Shown: piece by piece, positions 10,870 to 22,400 of the stretch
How the letters are laid out: every line of letters starts with the position of its first letter
How positions within the stretch are numbered: the stretch's first letter is position 1
Origin: Caenorhabditis elegans
Lineage: Eukaryota > Nematoda > Chromadorea > Rhabditida > Rhabditidae
Direction: 5' to 3'
Assembly: GCF_000002985.6 (NCBI RefSeq)
Contig: NC_003283.11
Location: 20,337,501-20,401,500, forward strand
Length of the DNA stretch: 64,000 nt
Program-made: the position numbers and the translations under genes
Notes under the pieces: model-generated
Database searches by the model: none
Seen by the model: only the letters and a program-made list of their open reading frames with translations
Told to the model about the DNA's origin: nothing

Positions 10870-12503
10870 TCAATATAATTTGTCAGAACAAACATTCATT
10901 AAGAAGTCAATTTTTTGGAAGAATTTATTGAACGGAGTGCTCAGTAAAGCGTTCCTCCCATCGTTCCGCTTGATCGTCAATTCTGCTCGAGAATCAAGCA
11001 TTAGGCTGATAATTGCTCTGCAAAGAAAAAATCAAGGTTGAAACGGTGAAGTGTATACTAGAAAACTTACCGTTTTTCCTGCTCATTTTCTTCCGTTGCT
11101 TCTGCAGGGAGATCAAGGACCTGATCTAGTGAAATTTCATCATAGGTATGAAACTGGAAGGATTTGAAATTGACGTTAGATTCTGACAATAACCAACTTT
11201 GGAGGAATCTATTCAATTCAATAGATGTCAATTCTGATCCGTCTAGGATGATGCTCAAGCATTCCGCCTTCAGCAAGTTTTCAGCTTGAACCAATCGGCG
11301 TTCCAGATACGCAACTCTTGCTGCTTAATTGCGATATCCCATTGAAAGTTGTGTCTCACAATGAGATCAAGCTCTAAATACTTTGTCACTTTTAGATTTC
11401 TGTTCCAGATTGCTAGAAAATTATCAGTAAGAAAATCGTCTCCGACAATAACATCAATCTCGAATAGTCTCTTGTTTGGATAGAAGCCAGTCGATTATTG
11501 ATTGATTTTGAGTTTCAAATGAAGTGATTTCAAAGTGAAACGTAGTGATTGGGGTGTTGAAGAGTTCAGTGATATAGTCGGTCCAAAACGTGAAGCTGGC
11601 CAAAACATCAGGCACGGACATGTTCCAGGTGATCCCTTCTCTACAGCTATTTTGTACCGTTTCTCCAATTGGTTTTAATTCAATTTTCCACAAATCAACT
11701 GTCCGATTCCTGATTCTAATGCAAGAATTTTCAAATATATTCACGCAAATTTCAAGTCTTCCCCGTAGTTTCTGTGATGTGAAGGTTTTTACAAAGCTTC
11801 TTGTCTTCTTCTTGATCGTAGAAAAATTGTAACTAAAAAAGCTAGTTTTTTGATAATTTTTTTTTAGTTTGAAAAAAAAATTGAATTTTCATTCATTTAT
11901 CAAGTTTTGTACATTAACGTGTTATGCATTTTCCTTTTTTTTCTCTAACAAGTAAGCAAACATCAATTTTTCTAATTGTAAGCAACAATACAAAAAACTC
12001 TGCAGGTTTTCATTTCGTAACTTTTCATAACTTTTCATAACTTGAAAAATGTTCAAAGTTTTAATTTCAAAGTGCGTGATTATAATACACAAGTACCACG
12101 TGGTGTCAGAGTGCCTTATTTCGGTTTGATCTACATATATCTACAAAAAATGCGGGAGAAGAGACGCAGAGTCTTCAACTGATTTCGTATGGTTAAGAAC
12201 GTGCTGACGTCACATATATTTGGTCAAAAAGTTCGCGCATTTTTTGTAGATCAAACCGTGATGGGACAACCTGCCACCACGTGAAGTATCGAACTATTTC
12301 TCGGCAAAAACAACTTACATCTCGACTAGCGGCATACACAACATAACTTCGTTGGCTGCGATGATTGGAATTTTGAATAAAGGAAACGCTTTGTAAGAAG
12401 GTGGTGATTCTGGTTTGGAGAGCATTTCAGTAGAGACAAAGATACATGAATGAATGTGTGGTAACTGTGGGGAGACAGTGTTCGAATAAGACAATCGATG
12501 CAT
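10870..12503 (-). pseudogene. F-box plus FBA/FTH-type gene, frameshifted
   Basis: Minus-strand exons in translation order are 12503-12319, 11832-11071 and 11017-10870. The first exon encodes an F-box start (FPLFKIPIIAANEV), continued by YNFSTIKKKTRSF after the first intron, as in nematode FBXA/FBXB proteins that recruit substrates to SCF ubiquitin ligases. The long middle exon then gives an FBA/FTH-like region. Conserved-looking sequence changes frame twice, at about 11455-11475 and 11285-11300, without room for introns: the first frame ends after SKQETIRD, the second runs from LFEIDVIVGDDFL, and a third starts near AENLLKAECL. The last exon ends at SDKLY followed by stop. I therefore call it a recently damaged gene. 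Sequencing error is the alternative. Confidence 0.75.
12085..12290 (+). repeat. Dispersed CACGTGGTGTCAG repeat, copy 1
   Basis: A segment of about 200 bp starts near CCACGTGGTGTCAGAG, contains GATCTACA..GCGGGAGAAGAGACGCAGAG and GTGCTGACGTCACA, and ends near CCACCACGTGAAG. A second copy lies in opposite orientation at 20188-20385. The internal inverted matches GATCTACAAAAAATGCG and TTTTTTGTAGATC suggest a foldback. It lies in intron 1 of the F-box pseudogene. Confidence 0.7.
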
Positions 12504-12598
12504 TTATGACAGTCAGTTTATGGGAAGGTGGAGGTCAAAAGTGCAGTGAAAAACGGGACAGATGTGTCTGCAATCTATAAGTAAACATTCCAAAAAAA

Positions 12599-13045
12599 GA
12601 GAGTGAACATGGTGCATCGATCGAGACAACCTCACTCAACTTTGGGTCACTATCTCAGTGGGCTGTGAATGTACCAGAAAATTGTCAACTGAGAAAATAA
12701 TTATTGAATCTTTTTCTATTTTTGTTAGACAAAAATTTTAAAAAAATGAGATCCTCCGAACTTGAAGAATGGAGCAAATTAGTGGAAAGAGCAAGGCTGG
12801 CAAGTACAACTACTACAGAAGAGCCCTATATCGAGGAACCAATAATTACAGTATCACCTTACATAAATGGAAGGAATGAGGATAGAGTGAATTTTGTGGC
12901 CGGAATTGGAAAACTTGGCCACCAAACTTTAAAATAATCGAAAAATAGGGGGTTTCAGAAAGAAAATAGGCAATGGGTAGGTAGGCGGGCACATTTTTCC
13001 GGCTACAAGTAGCAAAACGAAAAAGTTTCGCTCCCGGGTGGGCTC

Positions 13046-13081
<36 letters not shown>

Positions 13082-13518
13082 GCCTATTGCGCCACGGAAG
13101 CACGGCGAATAACGTCTTTCTATACTGTGAGAAAAAAACGTAATAATTCTGGTGAAATTGGTCATAGTGCATCGATAAAAAATCTGTGGCCGAGTTTTCT
13201 CGATTTTTAGGCCACGAAACAGAGATTTTCCACCGAAGTTCTTAAATTCTTTCCTATTTCAGAGATGCTCTTCTGGGCTCCGCTCAGTTGGTCTATGCTC
13301 CGAGGATTCCGACTGCCCGACACTTCATCAATTTGAAAAGGAACAGTGTTGTTATTTATTCATTGCTATGAATAAATTAATTTTTAAACGTTCTATCAAA
13401 CAAATTTGACAGAAGCCTGTAAATTTTCTAATTCAGCACCTCAAATAGCCCCTAACCCTAAATTTTCAGAGCTTCAGCGCTATATTGCGTCAAATCCGGT
13501 TCCCCGGGATACTGTCCC
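12599..13518 (+). pseudogene. Decayed duplicate of the cysteine-rich gene 3' part
   Basis: This block is colinear with about 9917-10795. It copies exon 4 (from 12746), the intron with its tRNA-Asn, and exon 5 (from 13262). No copy of exons 1-3 is present. Exon 4 has lost the TTTCAG acceptor directly before it. In exon 5 one cysteine of the C-terminal module has become Phe. The stop codon is lost, so the frame runs on for over 10 residues. It is a truncated, non-functional gene copy that carried a tRNA gene along. Confidence 0.85.
13029..13101 (-). tRNA. tRNA-Asn (GTT), copy 2
   Basis: The 73 bases are identical to copy 1 at 10297-10369 over the whole cloverleaf, including anticodon GTT and the G:U pair in the acceptor stem, although the surrounding duplicated DNA has diverged. 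This suggests selection or gene conversion on the tRNA. It is likely functional. Confidence 0.95.
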
Positions 13519-13999
13519 ATGGTGTTTGCGGACATGAGACCGAATTTTACGAGAAATTGCACTAGAGCTCCGAAAATTGAGGATAAGGAGTGAATTTGCA
13601 TGTGAAATCTGGAAATTAACATCAAATTTCTGAAATTGAGTTTTAAGCTCTGAAACTTCTACGTTCATAGCCTCGCTTAGCAATCAAATGTGCAAAAACA
13701 AAATACGAAAATTCCAGCTGACTGAAAATAGAGTACCGTACCTCTAAATGCACCTGTTCTTATACAACTAACTTCTACATCAGAATACCAGGTGATTTTG
13801 GCCGTTGTCATGGTTTTTTGACGCATTTCTTAAATTATTTCTCAGGTTTTTTTTTTAATTTTCCCTCAACTTTCTTCATTTTTCTACATTTTTTCTCCAA
13901 TTTTTTTTTAAATTTTTAAATTTTTTCTTAAATTTATTGCAATCATATCAAATATCCACTACAGTTTCAATAAAAATTACAAAAAAAACCTTCCAGCCA
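13519..13999. other. Intergenic spacer upstream of membrane protein gene
   Basis: An AT-rich spacer with a TACTGT/ACCGTACC-type repeat fragment near 13500-13525 and 13730. A TTCCAG acceptor ends four bases before the ATG at 14000, compatible with trans-splicing of the downstream gene. Confidence 0.5.
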
Positions 14000-16900
14000 A
14001 TGCTTGACGGGCTCCTGAACCCCAGCTCAAACTACAACGCGAGCTTCTGCTATAATGTGTCTCGTGGCACATTTGTCACGGTGGAATGCGAGTATCCGTT
14101 TGCTTATTATGTGGAAAATGCGCTCTATCGCACAGTTTTTGGATGTTTCTTTCATTTGATTGAGGTCTTGCTCCTGGGAGCTCTGTGGTTTTGTAATATT
14201 TGGATTCAGAGGGATTTTACGGGTGAGTGGTGAGACCGGGAAATTGTTGTAACTTTGTGATTAAGTGGAGTATAAAATTTTTGAAACCGTTTCTGGAAAG
14301 TTCAAACTTTGAATATTTTTATGGGGTTTTTTCTAGGGATCAGAGAAATCTATATACTAACTTGGAAGATATTCGAGGTTCAATTTGAAAATTCTAGTTT
14401 TTAATAACTGAAAAAATTTTATTCGTAATCGGTTTTTCTGAGGTTACAGGGGCTTTTTGAAACTTTTTTTTTGAGAAAATATAGATTTCAAGTTGTACAA
14501 TCTTTTTGGAATATAATTTTTGTAAATTTTTAAAACGTTTTAAATGGTTTTTTCTAGAACAAAATATATTAAAAACTATACTCAACGAAAAAAAATGTTT
14601 GAAAAAAATTCGAAAAAATGTTTTTGCAGATTTTTTTTGAATTTTTTTGTAACTCCAGCAAGCTAATGCCAGCAATAATAATTTTTCGTTATAACTCACT
14701 AAACCCCAAAAAAATTTCCAGAAGCCTACATGTCAAGCGTCGCAGTACCTCTAAGCATTTCCACCGTCATGAAAATCGCCACCTACGTCTGGAATTTACT
14801 GTATCCACGTGGTGATATAGAGAAAAGTTGGCTCATTGATATGGCATACGCGACAAGTGTCACTACAGCACAAATGACATTAATTATGGGACTACCAGTG
14901 TTATTATTCATGGCGATGAGGATGGGGACCTCCCGGAAGCAGAACTACGGGTGGTGTACTTGGTGAGCTGGAGGGAAATGTTGGTTTTTGAGGAGTTTAA
15001 AGGGACAATTCCTATTTTTCTTTGTGATTTTCAAACTCGCCACGCAAAAATAACCCAAGACCGCAATTTACAATGTTCTAGTGCAACTTTGCGTCGAATC
15101 TAGTGTCATGGGGTACTGTACCTTGGTGTTTGCGGAATTGACACCGGATTTGACAGAATTTACACCGAATCTTTTGGATTTGAAGCAGAAAATCAAATTC
15201 TCTATGTCAAGTTCACTCTATCCCATGTTTTTCAGCATTTTTGTGCATTTTTGCGTCAAATCCGGCGCCATGAGGTACTGTACTTTGGTGTTTGCGAACC
15301 TGACACCGGATTTGACGGATTTTTTCGCTAAAATTCTGGGAATTAAAGGCTAGGGGTAATTTAGCATGAAGAATTTAAAAATTAGCATAATTTTTGCCCG
15401 CGAAAATTCCAGGATCCCATTTCTCCTGATCCTCATCCTATCGTTCCCCATCTCTGCAGTGTTCAATATGCTCAACAAAGCTGACTACGCGGCTCCATCT
15501 CTTGTTGCAATTTTGGCTCTTATTATAATTTCCCTCGGCTTTATGTTTGCCTTTATCGGAATGGGATGTATGACTTTTGCCTGCTGTGCCGGCAAAAAAA
15601 TCGCCATGGATATGCTAGACCCCGTGATTTATGATGCTCGGAGTCGGTTGGGATGGGCTATGCTCTTTTCGATTTTCGCACCGATCAGTGTTTATCCGTG
15701 CTTTTGTGAGTTAAAATTGGAGAGAATTCCAAAAAAAAATTTGAAAAAAATTCTATAGGGGGTAATTAATTATAGAAAATTTCGGTAATGTTCTGAGAAT
15801 TTCCAGAAAATTCTGTGAGATACCAAAAAAGTTCCAGAAAGCCTGAAAAAAAATTCAGAAGGTTCTTGAAAACGCAGGAATTTCTAGAAAATTGCCAGGA
15901 AGTTTCAGAATTCTAGGAAACTCAGGAAGTTTGGAGAAGTTTGGGAAGTTCCGAAAAAAGCCCTGAACATTCAAAAATAATCCGGATTATTTTTTATTAT
16001 TATTGGGAAGTTTAGAAAATTTCCAAAAATTCCAAGAATATCAAGAGAATTCTAGGAAATTCTAGAAAGTTAAAAAAAAATTCCTAGAAAATTTCAAGCA
16101 GTTTTTGAGAGTTCCAGATGATTTCAGTAAAATTTCAGAAAACGCTGAAAAATTCCTAAAAATTCCTCAAAGTTTTGAAGTGATACTAGTTGCTCTAGAA
16201 ACCTTCCAAAATTCCTTTAATTTCCCAGAAAATTTTTGGAAATTTCCAGAAATTTTTTATTATGTTCAAAAATATCTGGAGAGTTCTAGAGAGTTTCAGA
16301 AAATTTTGGAATTTTCAGAAATTTTCTAGAATGTTCCAGAAAAATCAAAAAAAATTTAGAAAACCTCCACAAAATCTAATAAGTTATAGAAAAGTACAGA
16401 AAAATTCAGACTGCTTCGTGTCTCTGGCGTTTTTCCTAAACCTCTCCGATTCTAATGAGCTTCTGAGTAATGAGATGGCCACCAGAGTCTGGAGCTTCTT
16501 CTTCGGACCCACCGTACTCATATTCACCTTCCTGATTCTTCCCTCCTATCGGGACACCATCATGTGCGGGTAAGTACAGTAATCCAAATGACAGGTGGCA
16601 GAGAAAATTGTTTTAAAAAAGTTTAAAGGAAATAATATAAGAAATTAATTGAAATTTTATATTGCAGCTGCAAATATCGCCGATTCCAACAAAAAATCCA
16701 AATGAGCCAGTTGGCAGCACCTGCTGCCCAGGGAGTCACTCCGCAAATCAGGGTACTGTAGGTTTTTGAATTCAGCACGTCAAATAACATGTGTTAAACA
16801 ATTTTTGAGATTCAATAAAATTTAGTTAAATATGGTGTCCTAGGGTACTGTATCTCGGTGAATTTTCAGAAATTTTCCGGATTTTCGCAAGTGTTTCCTA

Positions 16901-17405
16901 AATTTTTTTTGTAATTTTTGAAATCTTTCTAGAACTTTCTGGAGTCTGAAATTATCCTGAATTTCTGAAAACTTCTGAAATTTTTGATAAATTATTTCGA
17001 CTTATTAAAAAATCGGTTTCTTATGAATTTTCTTGAGTTTACAAAAAAAAATTACGTTTTTAAAAATACTTGGGAATTTTTGGAAACTTCTAGAATTTTC
17101 CGAAATAGTTTGGAATTTTTAAAAAGTATTTTGCAATTTTTTGAAACGGTCTGAAAATTTTTTTTCTTGAATTTCCCAAATTAAAAAAAATTCTGTCCGA
17201 AAAAGTGAAATTTTTCAAAATACTGCTTGAGCTATTAGCAAAAAATTCAAAATATTTTCAGATCTCGGAGCCAGAAAAGCTTCCCGTCGAGTTCATCAAG
17301 GAGCCCGAGCAGAAAGTCCCACTGGAGCCACTCTTCATACCAAGTGCTGAGGCCAAGCGTCCAAGGCCAGCCTACCCAGTTCAGAATTTCCCGGATAAAT
17401 ATTAA
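14000..17405 (+). CDS. Multi-pass membrane protein, 381 aa, unknown family
   Basis: Exons: 14000-14222, 14722-14962, 15413-15705, 16410-16569, 16668-16752 and 17262-17405 (1146 nt, phases consistent). The ATG follows a TTCCAG site directly, suggesting SL trans-splicing. The N terminus is about 40 residues with NxS/T glycosylation sites and two Cys. Hydrophobic segments follow at roughly residues 48-70, 78-98, 125-145, 156-173, 184-212, 232-250 and 285-302. The tail is cytosolic, basic and Pro/Glu-rich, ending FPDKY. Seven segments with an N-glycosylated start would fit a serpentine receptor. However, I see no srh, str or sri signature, so the family is open. Exon 4 and its flanking introns were later copied to 31916-32663. 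Confidence 0.82.
15775..16405 (+). repeat. TTCCAGAAAATT low-complexity array in intron 3
   Basis: A degenerate array of 'ttccagaaaattc' and 'tctagaaattt' words fills intron 3 of the membrane protein gene. It contains many CAG triplets that mimic 3' splice sites. The 74-aa frame at 16105 is a repeat translation. The right part is present again at 31916-32340. Confidence 0.7.
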
Positions 17406-17659
17406 TTGTTAACCTGAACCCGTTTTTCGCAACAATTGTATGATATAATGTCCCATGTCACATAAAGTTACTCAATTTAATTTCAGAAAAATTCAGAAAT
17501 GGTTTTTTTTCAATTGATTTAATTTCAGAAAAGTCAAGAAAGGTCTAGAAATTTTGAAAATTTTGAAATATCTGTAAAAAATGTAAAAACCCTCCAAGAA
17601 AACTTTTAACGATTTAGAAAAATTTCCAGAAATTTTCTAATTTTTTTAAAAATATACAT

Positions 17660-18070
17660 ACCGTATTTCTTCTATTAATATGGCTGCAATACTATTTTTC
17701 GATGGTCTTCCCGCTTGCAATACTAATAGGGAGTGCAAGACTATTAGGGAGTGCAATACTAATTTTCAGAACATTTTTCTGACTTTGAGCTTACTATTTT
17801 TGTTCTGAAAAAACTCGAATCTTATGTAAAAATTCAGAAAATTTGATTGAAATTGCAACAAAAATGTTCAATAACTTCAATCTTATAAAAATTTTCACGA
17901 AAATTATTGAAAACGACGCAGAAAATGTTGTTAAAATATTAAATTTAGTGAGGCGGGTTTGCACGGAAAAAAAGTAGACGCAAGACTATTAGGGAGTGCA
18001 ACACTAAAAGGGAGTGCAATACTAATTTTCGGAGGGTGTTCAAGGTGCAATACTAATAGAAAAGCTTCCG
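17660..18070. repeat. GGGAGTGCAATACTAAT repeat element
   Basis: 'GGGAGTGCAATACTAA' or variants occur at least five times. The block starts with CCGTATTTCTTCTATTAATA and ends with GCAATACTAATAGAAAAGC, which is partly complementary to the start. It may therefore be a small foldback element with internal repeats. Confidence 0.6.
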
Positions 18071-18659
18071 AAAAAGTTTAAGCAGTTTTAAAAAAATTTC
18101 AGGACTTTCCAGCAAGTTTCAGAAATTTTTTTTAACCTTCGATATAATTTCAAACAATTCGAAAGAATTTTTGAAATTTCCAGCAAGTTTCAGAATATTT
18201 TTTTTTAAATATGTTTAATTTTTCAAAAATAATTTAAACTTTTTTTTTTGAATATCCACCCCGTGGGAACATAGTTCGTAATTCTCCGTGTACACTAAAA
18301 CACATCCCAAAAACCCATCGACTCATCATTTCGCTGATAAGTCCCCTGTCACTACACGGAAGGCATGCGCTGAGAACATTCTAGTTTTTTTGTTTCTTGC
18401 AACATCTTGTTTAGCTTTTCATCTCTGAGATTATCTATAGTGATAACAACCTGTTCGAGTGGAATTTGAAACCATATAGTTGATGCATTCTGATTTGGGT
18501 TTGACCATTTGATGGATTAGTTTAGTCAGAAAATGGTTTTTGGAAAATTGAAATCCATGATGAAAACTGCTCTTCGGAGGTTTTGGAGTCCTTGAAAATT
18601 GGATTTTGACACCGAAAACTGATGGTTCATCGAAAAGTGTTTGCAAATATATAATACAT

Positions 18660-19145
18660 TACTCAAGTATATTTCGGCATTAGCCGTTTTTTCGTTTTTG
18701 TCGACTAGCCGATTTGCTGGAAATTTAAATTTCGGCAATTTGCCGACTTGCCGGTTTTCCGGAAATTTTTAATTCCTGCAATTTGCCAACTTGCCGATTT
18801 ACCGGAAATATTTAATCCCGGCAATTTGCCGATTTGTCGATTTGCCGGAAATTTAAATTTCGTCAAGTAGTCAACTTGTCGGCTTGTCGATTTGCCGGAA
18901 ATTTAAATTTCGACAAGTTGTCGACTTGCCGGTTTGTCGGAAATGTTTAAATCCACCAATTTGCCGGCTTGCCGATTTACCGGAAATTTTTAATCCCGGC
19001 AATTTGTGGACTTTCCGATTTTCCGGCAATTTCAATTACGACAATTTGTCGACTTGACGATTTGCCGGAAATTTTCACTTCCGGTAATTTGCCTGCTTGC
19101 CGAATTGCCAACAATTTCAATTCCGGCAATCTGCCGGAAAAAATC
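18660..19145. repeat. Tandem GCCGGAAATTTAAATTTCGGCAA array
   Basis: Around ten units of about 40-65 bp alternate 'TTGCCGATTTGCCGGAAATTT' and 'AATTTCGGCAATTTGCC'. They belong to the same family as the arrays at 38265-38440, 39215-39380, 57240-58540 and 62730-63850. Frames across it are repeat translations. Confidence 0.85.
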
Positions 19146-19189
19146 TTATGCCTTTTTAAACCCCTGATTTAAACTTCGAATATGGGTAC

Positions 19190-19300
19190 AAAAAGTTTTG
19201 CTGATAAGGATTATCTCATTGCTTTATATCCGTTTATACATACGTTATCACCATTCTGATCAAGATCACACACGAAGTCTATTGTCTGGATTATCATCGT
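19190..19300 (+). promoter_or_regulatory. GATA-site cluster upstream of hedgehog-related gene
   Basis: Within 110 bases there are CTGATAAGG and GATTATCTC near 19200, CGTTATCACC near 19245 and GATTATCATCG near 19288, i.e. several WGATAR sites on both strands about 120-220 bp before the start codon. ELT-family GATA factors drive many epidermal and gut genes in nematodes, and hedgehog-related genes are often epidermal. The regulatory role is inferred. Confidence 0.4.
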
Positions 19301-19416
19301 TAATTATATCACCTGTTTGCTGTTGCGCTTTTGCCGTATTTTTTGCCAAACATCGTATTAGCTTTATTGGAAATTTGAAGAATTTGTTGATTTGAGCTTT
19401 ATGTCCTAGTTATTCC

Positions 19417-22400
19417 ATGATTTTCCTGCTATTTACTTTATCGATTTTAAGTCACGTAGAAGCTGGAAGTTTCAAAAATATAGGTTTATCAACTGACAAC
19501 AAGCATCAGTCACCTTGCATTTGGAATCAAACTCATGGTAAGCACACTTTTTCTGAAAATTCTCTTCAAGACCCCAATTTCAGCCTGGTCACATCCTTAC
19601 CAAAGCCTTATCGTTGAATGTTGTGATGAGAGTTTGAAAGATTTGCTACAAAATTTTATTCGCCAGGGTAAAGCTGGAAGCCTAGGAGATCTTGCAAAGG
19701 TTGGTTCAAAGTCTATAAAATTCCCCATAAAAAATATTACAGGTTATACAACGAAAAGCTCAACTGGAGTTCCATGCAAGTTTTGAAGCCATAATTTGCA
19801 AATCGAACTTTGCGATTTCCACTCATTATCATGGATCTCAAGCCTGTAAGGTGCATGTAGAAAATCAGTACTTTTTGATCTACGAGACACCGGTGCAGGT
19901 GAGCTTACAGAATTTGCAACTCTTCAAAATCATTTTCGGTCTCCTAAACTTGTAATTTCTAATATGTATTACCCCGCTAGTGGAACAAATTTAGTAATTA
20001 TGAGCTTTGATAGGAGAATTTCAGACTTTCATCTCCATAGGCTTAGCCTCAAGACGGCTTTGACCCCCAAAATTCTGCCCGTAGTTTTGAGTCCCTAATA
20101 TTAAATTTTCAGGCTTAGTCCCCTCTTAGGCACGCAAACTAGATCTTTTAGGGATAAGTTTTTAAGCTTAGGTTCATGAAGTTTTATAAGTTTCACGTGG
20201 TGTCAGGCTGTCCCATTGCCGTCTGATCTACATACACTGCGGGAATTTTACATGTGTGACGTCAGCACATTTTTAGCCATGCGAAATCAGTTGAGAACTC
20301 TGCGTCTCAAATCCCGCAGTTTTTGTAGATCTACGTAGATCAAACCTACATAAATGGGGTACTCTGACACCAAGTGAAGTTTCCTATGGAATTTTTCGAA
20401 TCAAGTCAACGTATGCCTCTTGTTTTCAAATTCTGATACACCTAAACCTCTTAAATTTTAGTACGACCCCTTCAACATGCATATGGAAAACTACCTCTCC
20501 TCCATTGACTCTTCCGATCCACTAGGCTCCACCAAGCCTCAAGGCCTGCGCGGGGGTTTTAAGGATCATCGCGATGACGTCACTGCTGGCGAGAATCTTT
20601 CTGTTCAGCCAGATGCTGATAATATTCTTCAGTATCCGAACAGGTGGTCTCAACAAGGTCTGCTTGAGTTTTCGCGGCATTTTGGAAACTAACTAGTAAG
20701 TTTTCAGATGCAAAGGAGGAAATCTTCACCACTGAAGCTTCCATTGAAAACGCCTTCGTGTTGGGAACCAATATGTCACATTTGCCAGATATAGCTGAAA
20801 TAGACCTGGTTGGGCCTGTACCTGTACCGAAGAATTTTACAAACCTGCGAATCAGAGATAGGCTCCCGGAGAACACGCATTGCGAAAAGGAACGGAGAGA
20901 TGGTGGGTGACATTTTAGAAGGCTCTGGGCTTTGAAAAATGTTGTGCCAGCTAAAAGGTCTAGAGACTGACTTTTGGCGGCATTTCAAGACAAGAAGTAG
21001 GTTTTCTGAAGTTAGACCGTTTTTTTTTTCAGAAATTTGGTTATAAGTCTGTACGAGGCTAACAAATAATTTGTTCTGAATTCCCATTGTGCTTTTGTTA
21101 CCTCTCACTCATTCATAATAACCTCCTACACAGAAAGTGGGAAACGTGTCCTAACTATTTTTAGCAGATCATACTCATTCCACAGATTGTAAAAATTTTC
21201 CGACACCTTGCCGGTTGCCGCACTGCCCTGGTGCATAGGACCAAACAAAATTAAAAAAAAAAGAGTACCGAGATATAAGCTGTCAAAATTGAATCGATGC
21301 ACCATGTCTAAAACCTCTTTCAACTTCGGTTGCCGAACAGCCCTGGTATGTACACTAGATGTTTTATTTACAGTTTGATTTATGCCGCCTTTCAGCCGAT
21401 ATATTGCGACCTGCATTCTTCCCACTTGCTCTGTTGTTCTCCCCGTGTAGGAGGCGATTATAAATGAGAGCCCAATGTCTGGCCACTGAGCAACTGCAGT
21501 CTTCTGCGGTTGCGCAGTGGCCAGGTCATTTACAATCACCTCCTACACAGGGGGCCAACAGAGCAAGCGGGAAGATTGTAGGTCACAACAATATACCGGC
21601 AGATAGGCGGCATAGATTAAACTGTAGATAAAACATCTAGTATGCACAGGCCCACACAACGCCTAGTTCCATAGCTCCTTACTTTATGACGAATTTCGGT
21701 CTATTCCTTTTCAGGCAACAAATGCTGCAGCGGACCTCTAGCCTCCACGATGAGAGACGCGATGAGCCAAATGGCCAGCTCGCCGGATTTTGGGCCCGGC
21801 GGAGAGGGAATAATTGCTAATGTAAACTTACTATATCTTTATTTAGGTAATTCTTGACAACTTTTTTCCAGAGAATCCAACACTCCGTGCAGCATCGTTT
21901 TAAGTCATCCTATGAAGTGATAGTTTCCCGCTCTGACTTCATGATCTCCACAAGATCTGGCGAGAAGATCTGTAAATTTCAAAGCAAGGGATTCTATATT
22001 TTGGCCTATGCGACACCAAAGCAGTATGATATAGAGAAGGTGGAAGAGGAAAGGAAGCTAGCAGATATTTCAATTCTCGACCCACTTGGCTCCATGGAAT
22101 CCAACTTCCCACACGAGGCACCACAAAATGTGCAACTCCTATTAGAATCTTCTGGAGATCGAGTGGGCTTCCCTGTTGGCTCCCATTGCCTGGAGGAGGT
22201 CAGAACCGGATCCAAATGCTGTAGTATTGATATGTTCAATGCCATGAATGCTGCTTACAACACCCATATGGCTTCTTCCTACTTTAACGCTTATGATATA
22301 AGAAACATATCAAAAGTGGTTCAGTGGAATGTCGAGGAAGTGTTTCAGCACTCTGCTGAGGTTATTGTAGCTCTCGATGATTTTGTGTATGCATCACACT

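Larger units (their letters stand above)
17406..19189. other. Intergenic region rich in repeats
   Basis: No supported gene. It holds a GCAATACTAATAGGGAGT-type repeat (17660-18070), AT-rich sequence to about 18240, a more complex stretch at 18240-18640 including CTGATAAGTCCCC near 18346, and a GCCGG array (18660-19145). A 71-aa minus-strand frame at 18431-18646 lacks splice context and is not called. Confidence 0.5.

Noticed and set aside
16105-16329. 74-aa frame repeated at 32037-32261
   Set aside because: Both are translations of the TTCCAGAAAATT repeat; the identity comes from the segmental copy, not coding constraint.
18431-18738. Two overlapping 70-aa minus-strand frames
   Set aside because: No splice borders, no signal peptide and no similarity I can recognise; the second runs into the GCCGG array.
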